NCBI GenBank assembly: GCA_037893245.1 | Contig: JBAIAA010000654.1 | Location: 372,001-436,000, forward strand | Length of the DNA stretch: 64,000 nucleotides | Direction: 5' to 3' | From: Crossaster papposus | Lineage: Eukaryota > Echinodermata > Asteroidea > Velatida > Solasteridae | Shown here: one piece after another, positions 34,664 to 45,700 of the stretch | Layout of the letters: every line of letters starts with the position of its first letter | Position numbering within the stretch: the stretch's first letter is position 1 | Program-made: the position numbers and the translations under genes | Notes under the pieces: generated by a model | What the model saw: only the letters and a program-made list of their open reading frames with translations | Told to the model about the DNA's origin: nothing | Databases searched by the model: none

Positions 34664-34925
34664 TTGTGTTCACCTTGCTCCTATACTTTTCCTACCTTTT
34701 TCTAGTTTTGTTCACCTTGCTCCTATACTTTTCCCTAGTTGTGTTCACCTTGCTCCTATACTTTTCCTACCTTTTCCTAGTTTTGTTCACCTTTCTCTTA
34801 TACTTTTCCCTAGTTGTGTTCACCTTGCTTCTATACTTTTCCTACTTTTTCCTAGTTTTGTTCACCTTGCTCCTATACTTGTCCTACTTTTTCTAATGTT
34901 TTTACCTTGCTCTTGTACTTTTCCA
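34664..34925 (+). repeat. pyrimidine-rich minisatellite at the LINE 5' boundary
   Basis: Units GTTCACCTTGCTCCTATACT followed by TTTCC(TACC)TTTTCCTAGTTTT alternate between long (about 42 bp) and short (about 33 bp) forms, roughly seven in all. Leu/Phe-rich frames here are artefacts. Confidence 0.92.
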
Positions 34926-37900
34926 TTTTTTTCCCCATGAAATTCCTTCTTTTTTTACTTTGAAAAATAAAGTATCGTTGCATATTTTTCATAACAGTGT
35001 TACAAACTATCAATACAAGTAGTTTATGGCCACCTCTCGCTTTTCCAAATTTTACGAACGAAAACAAAAATATAACCCTGCCCGCCTTTAACAGCGCCCC
35101 CATTAGTCGGATGGTGCCCCACATACATCTTAATTTTGCCATAAAATGTCAGCATAAAATGTTAGTATTTACCTGAATTGATTCCTGGTGATACAAGACA
35201 CACATGTTCAAAATGTGTGATTCCCCCCATGGTCTGTCTTTGATCCTACCGTACCTACTCTGACCCACTCGTTTATTCCCTCTTGGCCTATTCTCCTAAG
35301 TTGGTTCTTCCATGGAGGAATAAGAAGGGAGGTTCTTCCAATCCCTTCCCGGCGTCCGTTGTGTTTCTCCGCCCAACCACACACCATGCTTGTGCGCCTC
35401 CTTATGTTTGTTTCGTGTACACGGGCAATTTCCTATCTGAACAAGATCTTGTATAATATCGAAACATTAGGTCCTCTTAATTTATTTGAAAACATTTTAA
35501 TAAATGATCTTTCAGTTTTATAAGGAAATCTCACTTTGAGATATAAGCATTGTCTTGTATCGTACTGTGACCTATTTGAGTAAGAGTAAATACCACTGTT
35601 ATTCAATAGTAGACGTTTTATCACAACCATAAGTTAAATAATCACTTTCTATTTAATTACACCGAACAACCTCATTTCATCATAACGGGCGGTAGAAAAA
35701 TGGACTGGCTTCTGATTATAGCGCCCTCAATAATCAACGGAATGCACGTGTGCAGTGATCGTACGAGACTAGACAATGAATACGTCGATTTCGTAAAATC
35801 AACAATTCACTGTGGACACAAAATTTCTTTCAATAATAAATTTTCTGAATTGTGCAAAAAGTTAATTAATAAAAACTGGGCGTTTTTTGTTAGGCCTATT
35901 CTTGTGTAGAACCGAGTTTCTAAAGCTGTTTGGTGTGTAGTCGTGATTCCAGCCGTTATGTGTTCGTTTTTGCGGACGTGCCCGAAATCATTTTTGTGCA
36001 TTGATGCTGTGTAATTTATGGACACAAGCAGTTATCTTATGAACCGTCCATATAATATATACTATCCCGTTTCTCCTCTTCTCTTCTCTTCTTATCTCTG
36101 TCTCTCTTCAATTGTTGACGCGTATCATTCTCTGTGTCCTGGCATACTATGGGTCCTACCCACAAGCATTCAACCTAGCTGAGGCCCCAAACTACTTTCC
36201 GTCAGAGATAGTTACGTATACTTGAACTCGCGTACCCGAGCGATCATCGCTTTACAGCTTTAGACAGAAGGCGTATAATACTATCTCGCCGATTCCTCCA
36301 TTTGAAGTAACTCGCGAGAAACCCCCGCGGAAAGGTCCAAACGAAGGAACCGTCAAGTGGGAATTGATTTTAACCTTTTCTTCTAATCCTCGACAAAAAC
36401 AACAAACTAATCCCGCCATGTCGACATCTGCACTGCAGCAAATCAAGAAGCGCGCAATCACAATAAACTACTGCTAATATTGATGAACACTTCCTCGTCT
36501 ATTTCCTGAACGTCCACCTTTGACTTTTCCCCCAACTTGTTTGATAAAAGTCCCATTAATAATCGAACTAACGTGATCTCGTGAAATATGCACTTAAGTT
36601 GTTGTTTTATCTCATTATTGGCCAATTATTTCCTGTAACTGGTTTTACAATTGTATCTGGGAATCTCTGGGGACTAAAGTTTCCAGTCCCGACGATGGAA
36701 ACATGTGCTGTCTTTAATGGAAAAACCCCATAAATCTGCAGTAAACATTACATTTTGTAATCGAAAACACCGTCTGGAAGCAAATCAGAGAGAAAGACGC
36801 GATTTTCGCAATCCTCGTTTTTAATTGGTTAATTCCTTTGCGATGCTCGCGATTTTCCCAAATGACGTTATGCACTGTTTACTGCAGTGCATCAGGGGGG
36901 GGGGGGGGGGGGGGTCACTCTGTGACACAGTAATTATCTTTCCCAGTCTTCAGACGTGTTATCTCCCCGACGGACGGGACTTAAACTTAAACTGCACAGT
37001 TCACTGTCTTTGAACATTCACTGTTAACAAATTGTTTTTTTACACCTAGATTCTGTTTGTTTGTTTCTTCTCAATGTGGCTCTAAGGAATCATATTTAAA
37101 GGTATATATTTTGTTAATCACTGGACGGCGATCGCTAAAAAAAACAGTGATTGTAAAACCTCGGACAGGTCAGTTAAACGATATTTACTATAAAATACAA
37201 CCCCCAAATCTACCCACTCGTCATAATTCAAGCAATTACCGATGGTGTATCTACATGTATATGCCGTCAGAGCTCGGCAAAGACGCATTTATAATGTATA
37301 CAGAACCTATACGGATTTGCTAAAACATAATATAAAAACGAAATCATACCTTTTAAAAATCAGAATGCATCATTCAATTTAATGGTCTGCGAAATCCATG
37401 CCCTTCCTTCCTTGCACATCGCGATGTCACGTGATTTCATTTTGTTCAACATGCACCTAGGGCGGCTCGGGAATGTTTTTGCGGTCGTCGTGTGAAGACT
37501 GAAAGCGAAAATGGCGTGACATTCACTGCGGTTCATTTGCAAAATAATGTCTATGAACAGCCGTAACAGTAAGCCGCAACGAAACACATTCAAACCCACA
37601 CACACATAAACACACGCAGACAATCAGACGGCTGTTTCTTAATATCACTTTTAATGTTTGGACGATGTCTCATACCATGTTATCATGGGGAAATGTAGAA
37701 ATTAACGGCGACATCATAAATTTACAGTTACAAAATGTTGCAACCGAAACAGTCCTTTTTTTTTAAACACATAAGAGTAAGAATTATAGATTCAAATGTA
37801 CACCATATTTTATTGATACAATAGCAACACCTCTACAATAACAGGGTGCAAATTTGTACCTTTTAAGGGTGCAATGTGTTAGAACTGAACCCTAATAAGT

Positions 37901-38425
37901 TCAATTTTGCACCGTAAGGGGTGTAAAATTGTATCAACTATTAGGTGCAAATTTGAAACTGTATTTCTTGGTGGGAAGGAACAACCCATCCATGGATGTC
38001 TCCATGTCAAAACGCTTTTATAATTCAAAAATATAATCTGCTTTTATTTACAAAAGAAAACGGAATAGTTTGGTGATGCTTTCATTTCGTCTACGATTTG
38101 TTGAGCCATCTGTCGCGTGATCTCTCGGGAATTGAAGTCCTGTTTTCACAACATAATTTGTTGTATACTACGATGACTTACTGGTTGAATATAGAAATGT
38201 CATTAATTATCAATCATTCTAAATTTCGTCAGTTTGAACATGATCTGGAATAAATAAACATTAATGTATACGTTAACTAAAGGTAACTTTAATTCTAAAT
38301 TGTCCGACATTATTTGACGACGAGTTGTAATCCCGGAATGAATAAGGAATAGGGCTGTAATTAGCTCTCTGTTGTCTATTGCCGTTTAATCATGTCAGGG
38401 GGCGTCCTGACTTCCCACCTTCAAA
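34926..38425. other. intergenic stretch between LINE and candidate plus-strand gene
   Basis: No gene is supported. It holds a poly-G run at 36895-36914 and a partial R1 repeat at about 37075-37265 (GGACAGGTCAGTT, ATACAACCCCCAAATCTACCC, as at 46330 and 58740). At 37840-37970 three short imperfect units of GGTGCAAATTTG type occur. Confidence 0.55.
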
Positions 38426-38485
38426 CAAAATGGCGGCGTCAGCATGACGAACGTTTCTCCAAATGAGTCCCAATTTACGATTGTG
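38426..38485 (+). promoter_or_regulatory. YY1-type initiator and candidate first coding exon of a plus-strand gene
   Basis: CAAAATGGCGGC at 38426-38437 is a full match to the YY1/PHO-type motif that in animals often sits just downstream of start sites of widely expressed genes. The ATG inside it meets a stop after five codons. The next ATG (38444) opens MTNVSPNESQFTIV and runs to a good donor, GTAAGC at 38486, in phase 0. No product is recognised. Convincing middle exons were not found between here and 41942. Confidence 0.4.
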
Positions 38486-41400
38486 GTAAGCTGTTTGTAT
38501 GTTGTATGAATATATCTAGGCTCCTAGGAATACTATGGTGTACATGTATAAGTATTGAGCGGTATTCATTTCGAGAGATATTTGAAATCAAGTGCGTGAT
38601 GTTCGATCGCGCCGTGGACAACATGTGTGCGTTATGTAGATGTTAATAAAGAGTCTCGTGATGTGGTTGTTATGGCAACAATATAATACAATACACAACT
38701 AGAGAGCAAAGTACAGCCCTATGTGTAGGGCTGAGTAAGGGCATGTCTGAATTGTTTGGCTACGGCTAGAAATAACGCATTGGTCTATCTGAAGTGGCTG
38801 TAGCTATTATCATAGACACACGTGTACTTTCCAGCCCCAGTCAAGTAACAAGGATTCTGAAGTGTTATTCTGAAGTAAACAGTAATTGTTTGCAGACTAG
38901 ACACGTTATGAACCAATGAAATTACATTATCAAAATACATGATATAACAACATTATTTCCGGAATGTGAATATTAAAGTCGATGTGTCCGTGCTTTTAGG
39001 GGGTTGCACCCTGAAAAAATAGATTTTCAAATTGAATTTATAATTTTCCAGCATTGTATTTGTTATGAGCTTTCGAATGAGACATTAGGCCAACGGGGAA
39101 TATTAATTAATTAGATTTTAATTATTCGTGAGGTGTCACAGTATGCACAACTGAACTGGCCGGCGCAATTGGCGCAATGATAAAAAACACTTTTTAGGTA
39201 TTCGTATACAGTACAAATGGACTTCCTTCAAAATTCGTTCGGAAAAGACAATTGAAATACAAAAAAAACACGGACAACCCAACTTTGATGCAGACAAAAT
39301 AATGCGACCTTTTTTTCTTCGGAATAATGGGTTCCACAAACTCATACCGGTACATTTTGCGACTATCCAAAAAGTAACCAACCAAATTATTGTTCAAAAT
39401 CTTACCTACTGTAAAGATATTAATGACTCAAAACTCCCTGTGAAATTGTTCATTCTAGAATATTATTTTCTCAGAATATATACAGCATTCAAGGAGAGCT
39501 TTGTCAGGTTAGTTGTCAAGCCCCATTCTTTAGATTTTGAGAACTGTTGTTACTTCAGACGATAACATTGCACAACTGACAAATGGTGTAACTTTAAAAG
39601 GGTGACAATGTTAGGGGACAAAGTTAAGACAATATTTTCTATATAGGCCTATTTTTTACGGATATTAAGAAAATAATTATAGGCAAAACCGCTAGACTCT
39701 TTCTTACGACGAATTTTCTGGTAGCATCAAAACTAATCCAGGCAAGAAATAATAAACAACTTGAAATGTTGCCAAACTTTAGACGTGACTTGCACGGACT
39801 AAAAAGGCCTTTGGCACGCGTCCAAGAACTACATGTAAAATCGGCCGGGGCAGTATAGGATATCATGATGCTATACGTTGTGTTTGGTTCTATTTATGTG
39901 ACTAGACTATAAATAATGCTAATTGTTCTATTGTTCATGCTTCTTCGGAGTGGTCCTGGATGGTGTTGATTTGAACAACTTCCTAACAGGAAACCCAGCC
40001 TCAAAACACATTTACTTTCGGAAAATATGACCAAGCAGATTAATAGGTGCTTGAAGTTTTCGGCGGGAAAATAAATAGGTCAAACGTCGGACGTATAAAC
40101 GCACCCTGTCCCTATTCAAGTCGGGAAAAATTCCTAACATTGTTTATCGAAAGCCTTTGGACATTACTAAGTATAAATATTATAGTGTTTATGAATTACG
40201 TTAGTGCAGGAAAAAACCCACAAATATTGTGGATCTTTTTTTTATTGTAGTACGTTCAGTACAATTGAAAACTTCTATCGGTCTTTGAATAAAAGCTACT
40301 AAAAAACACAAAATATATTAGGGGAAAGATCACTCCCTAGAATACATGTATCTAGTATGCTGATGCTACTTTCTGTATAGTACTAAATGTAGCAAACATA
40401 CTGCCGATAATTGTTGTCAATTCGAATGCGATTTTAATCAGTAGGCATGTGTCGTATGTGATAAGTAAAACTCAAACAGTGGCAGGTCACGTGTTTTCTG
40501 TGTGGTAAAAGAGCCCAGATTTGTGGTCCGAATTTCATATGACACCTGGATATTACATAATTCGGGTAAAGTTGACGTATAATCTACGACTGGGTTTCTG
40601 TTTGTTCCGCTCCATATTTTAATATAATCACATTTCAGGTTTAATTTTACAAAATCGTATTTGGCTCGATGTGCGTGACAAGCTGTCCTGTAATTCCGAG
40701 TTCAAAGTTCATTCTGAAGGCATCGACTCAACTACACCGATAGCCATCCTTAGCGTCATGACAACAATGGTTGCCAATGACACTTACCCGTCCTCTACAT
40801 GTTACGCTCTGGGTACAAATGTCTTACTTGTTGGCCGTTAGGGCCTTTTATATAAACACACATTGATTTTGGATTTAACAAAAAGAATATAATAAAAACA
40901 ATTGTGTAAAGAACCTTATGCTGATTTGTATAAATCATCCTGATTTGTTAACATCTTAATTCAAAGTCAAATCTTACGAACCATAAGATATAGATCTACG
41001 AAAACGATGAACTCCGTTTAAACTAGTGCCACCATAAAACTGCACATTATTACAATTTTAAATGTCGATGGTTAAAGAAAAAACCACAGACAAGGCAACA
41101 TTTGAAAATAGAAAAGGGTTAAAACTAAATTTAGCAATACTAAATTGGTGGATATTTAGGCCTAACTGTTTAAATTATTTTAAAAATTATTTGTTATTTG
41201 ATTCTTCCAAATTTCGATAAAATTCTGCTTAATATGTTTTGAACTGAAGTATCGCGAAGGCATGCGTTGGACGTTTACAGAGTTACAAATATCGTGACTC
41301 ATGTTTCCCATCTCTGGCTCCAATTTTCCCACGAACGTGCAAACATGTCACCTTGATGGAAAACAGAAAAATACAGCAAATCCTGTTTCTATGGTAACGA

Positions 41401-41942
41401 ATGACTCGAAGCAGAAAGCCTACAATCTACAGGCCCAACGTATATTCCTACTATAGATTTGGCATGGTATGGTATATAATCAGATATACACAGATCGCGT
41501 ATATCCACAGAAAGCTTAACATTTATGACATGGATCATAATTTCTGGTTGTCAATCAAAAACACCTGCTAACCATGTCAAACAGGTGTGAAACATTAAGG
41601 GTCAAGTTCAGATTCTTAACGCTAAACCAAAATCTCTACCATATTCTGATATTCTGATATTCTGACTTTCTGACATTCTGACATCTTGATATCTGCGGTT
41701 TTGACTCTGGATTTAGTCTCCGTTTTGTCAGGACTCGTGACAGTTATGTTTGTTTCTCGTACATCAATCCTCTCTCATCCAAACAGCACCATACTAATGA
41801 CACGCATGTCACAAGCGACGATCCCCCATTTAGTATATTACTTGTTATAACCATCACTGTTTCATCGTGTTAATAATCTTCATCAACGCAACCCATGTAT
41901 TTTGCATCCATGTGTTATTCCGCTCTCCTTGTATTGTTGCAG
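38486..41942 (+). other. possible intron(s) of the candidate plus-strand gene
   Basis: Two weak internal exon candidates were seen. One (39474-39505) would encode IYTAFKESFV. The other (39991-40047) would encode KPSLKTHLLSENMTKQIN in a phase that joins the first. Neither connects in phase to the terminal exon at 41943, so they are not called. A 9-bp repeat (TATTCTGA-like) lies at 41641-41690. Confidence 0.25.
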
Positions 41943-42020
41943 TTTCTTACTCCAAAGACTGCCTCGCAGATAGAATTTGCTTTGTTGCGATCCAAATGCG
42001 ACCTCATCGACGAGTTTTAA
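41943..42020 (+). CDS. candidate terminal exon of a small plus-strand gene
   Basis: A strong acceptor (TTGTATTGTTGCAG) is followed by 25 codons in phase 0, FLTPKTASQ then IEFALLRSKCDLIDEF, and TAA. The amphipathic, coding-like composition and the phase match to the candidate first exon at 38444-38485 suggest one gene with a 3.5-kb intron, or several small exons. The product is unknown. The TAA is 94 bases from the stop of gene B on the other strand, which would make the two genes convergent with overlapping 3' UTRs. Confidence 0.38.
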   Translation, partial: FLTPKTASQIEFALLRSKCDLIDEF

Positions 42021-42114
42021 GCTCGGAATTACGAGTCACATAATCTTTATCATCAGTTAACAACTCGTTACCAAGACTGTTTAGCGTTTGTTTTAAATCC
42101 AGGTAGTAGTCTCT

Positions 42115-42723
42115 TCACCAGCAGGCAGATTCAGGCTCATACTTTCTAAAGAATCCCTTGGGAGTGCTACTTTCGGTGATGGCAATTGTCACGTCACCGA
42201 TCGTCACGTTGGTCACGCTAATCTGCGAACTCTCCTCCATTGAGTCACGGTACTTCCTCAGCAAGGCAAACTTGCCAAGCTTGATGGTGTTGGTAGGCGT
42301 GGTGACGTTGGTGGTCGGGGAGGGAGGCTTAGAATCCATTGAGTTGGGGGAGGCGAGGGGCGTGTCACAACCCCTATAGGTGGCACTGTGTGGTGGTCTG
42401 TGTACGGTGGGAGATGGAAGGCAACCTGCGAGAGGAGACCTAGCATCGTGACAATTACCAGTCGGAAGGCTGGGCTCCTTAAGCTGCAAGAAACTGGGTT
42501 TTTTCACCGTCATTATGTCTTTCGCATTGGGAAAATTCCCATTAGCGTCTGGTGCCTCCGTTCCTGTAGTCACATCTTTGCCGCCATGGCTGTTACGGGC
42601 TTCCGTATCTTGTAGACAGTCGTTCCTCTCCTTCTCTTGAATTGTCTGCATCTTTGCCTGCTCCGAGAGGAGTTGATATTCCTTGCACTTGGCCAGAAGC
42701 TCGCGTCTCTTATTCTTCAAATC
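42115..42723 (-). CDS. gene B exon 5: linker and C-box
   Basis: The last coding exon has 202 codons plus TGA, with acceptor TTTTCTTTACAG and phase 0 entry at DLKNKRRELLAKCKEY. The start is charged and probably helical (Lys/Arg/Glu/Gln, about 40 residues). A Pro/Ser/Thr-rich middle follows (PPSPTTNVTTPTN). Basic KLGKFALLRKYRDS comes just before the C-box VTNVTIGDVTIAITESST, with GFFRKY after it. The ESST-x-x-GFF ending is closer to vertebrate CBX8 than the gene A tail is. The stop lies 94 bases from the end of a possible plus-strand exon at 41943-42020, so 3' UTRs would overlap if that exon is real. Confidence 0.94.
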   Translation of the reverse strand, partial: DLKNKRRELLAKCKEYQLLSEQAKMQTIQEKERNDCLQDTEARNSHGGKDVTTGTEAPDANGNFPNAKDIMTVKKPSFLQLKEPSLPTGNCHDARSPLAGCLPSPTVHRPPHSATYRGCDTPLASPNSMDSKPPSPTTNVTTPTNTIKLGKFALLRKYRDSMEESSQISVTNVTIGDVTIAITESSTPKGFFRKYEPESACW

Positions 42724-45700
42724 CTGTAAAGAAAATCAGCAGAAAAAAAGGCAAATCAGTTATGTTTTTTAACAACTAACCCAGGTGTTTTGTTCTTCTT
42801 CTCCGTTGTCACAGTAGCTATAGATGAGATGGTGTCCAATTCGTTAGACACAAGAAATGACGTTAACGATTCTGATTATTATCTGCAGAACAGTGAACAT
42901 GATGGATACGCAAGTATATTCATAGTCATAACAGGACATTTAATTTACAATATTCAACACGTTATTGTTGAACCACCTGTACATTATAAACACATTAATG
43001 TAGTTGTTTTGTTAAGTACACAACAAATATGTTGTACATTTTAAATTACAAAAACGCCAACCAAAAAACAAAACGAAGGCACAATCCCCTAATATCGATA
43101 AAAAAATCTTCTCCCAACCCACTTTTGTATCAAAATCCAAAATGGTCCCAATAACTTACTTTATCAAATAATTTCGTTTTCTATTTTCTATTATAATAAA
43201 TGCCTCCTTATTTTACGAGCGCGCGCACCACACGCGTGTTAATCGAAACATACTGCCTCGTATTAATGTAATCTCTCCTTGGTTCCCAGTAGACATGTTG
43301 TTCGCCGTTGAGAACCGAAATGACCACAATAAGTCGGGGTCCCACCTCCGCATTAAAGCCGGAACGCCTTTTTGTTCATGATATTAATTTCTGCAACAGA
43401 TGTTTGATTTGATTTGATTTGATTTGATTTGATGTGTTTATTAGGTTAACATCGACTCACGAACACTGCAACAAGATGGGATACGATATCGGTTTACTTT
43501 CTCATTTTGTTGTTGTTGTATAAATACGTTTGGAAATATATCGATATCAAACTGTTATGTAGGACATCCAGTGAGGTAATATAATTCAAATCAAGTTCAA
43601 ATAAACTCCACAATTGATCACTGCAAGACAGTTACAGTCACATTTGGTGAAAACAGCAACGTTTGTAATGTTTTGTTTTAAAATTACATGTTTTGTTGTA
43701 AATATTTAGAAAATAAAACTAGAGACATTGTTTTCTGCTGCTCGAGAGCGAGACCTGCTCGCCCTATCTGATATCACAAATCTCGAATTTCTTTAAAATG
43801 GTACATATAACAGCCGTGGTGTCTTCAGCTGCTCATGACTGTTTTAGACGGGGGCATGTGAGCAGACGGAAGGTCTTAGTGCGATGTTCGATTTCTGATA
43901 CTGAATCTCTATCTGGTTCAGGTTACACTGTCTTCCATCCTACATGAAGGGATACCCTCAAATTAACAGTCAGAGGTTTTCTACAAAGCGAAACCTCTCT
44001 TTTATATTATAGCTTTGATGAGATCTAAATTTGCTCCACGCGTACCGTACATTTCATGGTTTTAGATGTGGCCGTCAGCTTATTTCAATAGCTTGCCAGG
44101 TTTAATACGGTTTGTTTCTAAACTACAGACCCTGAAAGAAAATGTGAAATTTTCAGCAAATTGGAGTCAATGCATCGAGTCGGTAGCCTTTGGTTCGTGC
44201 AAATAGGGCAGTCCCGCCCGGCGGCTATGAACAGAAATATATGTATGTGGTTTAATTGTTGACTGGAAAAGAGGCGACGTGGTCAGATGCTAGTGACGCT
44301 GATGAAACCACTCTACGCCCACGGTCCTTTAAATACCTCAATTAGTATATCCATACAATTTCGGGGTATTTTTTTATTTAGGAGAATTAGTACATTTAAC
44401 GCTGTTGCACATTTAACACTGTTGTATAATTAACACGTTTGCACATTTAACGCTGTTGCACATTAAACGATGTTGCACATTTAACGCTGTTGCACATTTT
44501 GAGCCATAGTGCCATTGATATAAAATCTTCCGTTTTTTTACAAATAATTATGTGCTCTTTTGTGGCTGACTGGCTTCGCGTTGTTGTTGTCAGTGGTCGT
44601 TTCGCGCCGAGAAATCTAACTAAACCGCGGTGCGAAAGGACCCCCGACTGTGTTTCACAAAACACGGTCTGAAACTAAAACTACTAGCCCAAATCATCGA
44701 GATATTTTGGGATCATTTTTGTTCTAGAAAGATTCTCCATTCATTGTAAAAGTAGTATTGGCCTCGGGGTAGGAAGCATGTTTGTTTGTTTGTATGGGCC
44801 ACCCTGTATAACTATAGGCCTACGCAGTAACATATTTTGTTTACTCAAACAAGAGTTTAGAACCAAAGAATCAGATAATTTGCCACCGATCTGTGGTAAT
44901 AGTCGGGCAGAATGGTGCCAAATATGGTAGAATTGCTTATTATTTTATTGAATAAAGCATGACATTTGGCACACAGTGGGCGTGACATGAGAAAGATATT
45001 GGGCTAAAACGCCATCGCAATTTTTTTCTTTGAACAAATTATAGTTCGACTAAGGAGCAATTTTCAATTTGTGTGTGTATTTTTCTTGTTACCTGTATGT
45101 CTTCACTGACACATTTCTGCGATGGCCCTATATCCAAATATATTTCTCATGACATAATCTTACCGCGTGCTAAATGATATGCTTTTACTAATCGAACAAT
45201 GTTCACACCAATCTGCTTGACAAGTTCGTTAGAGTGGGCACTTAGCAATTGCCATAAAAACCCTTTTAATTGGTTCTGACCGCAGGATAATTGAGATAGG
45301 TGTGCTGTTTAAGTTTACTATTGTGGTCACGAATGCAGGGAACCACGCCATAGTCTGTCCATAGCACTGACCTCTACACCTGGACGGATCATTGTCCATA
45401 TTCTGCTGTGCTAACACTTGAAGTCGGCGCGAACTGGAAGTGCAACATGGCGGACCCGAGACGTCACTGCTGTGAGCCAATGAAATGTCCAGGTGTAGAG
45501 GTTAGTGGATTTACTCTGTACGTTTTGTATTTATAAACATTACGTAATACGTATCGTACCAACACCTAGACATTTCATTGGCTCACAGAGTCACGTCGTG
45601 GGTCCGCCATGTTGCACTTCTCCGCATGCCGACTTCAAAATAGAACAATGATGATCTGTCCATGTATAGAGGTCAGTGGTCCATAGTCTGTCACTAACAA

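Noticed and set aside
34638..34940. Leu/Phe-rich membrane-like frames
   Set aside because: They arise from the pyrimidine-rich minisatellite at the LINE boundary.
39302..39565. 87-codon plus-strand frame
   Set aside because: No known motif, and overlapping frames of similar length occur on the other strand.
39474..40047. Two possible internal exons of the plus-strand candidate gene
   Set aside because: They join each other in phase but not the first or the terminal exon; the second donor (GTGCTT) is weak.
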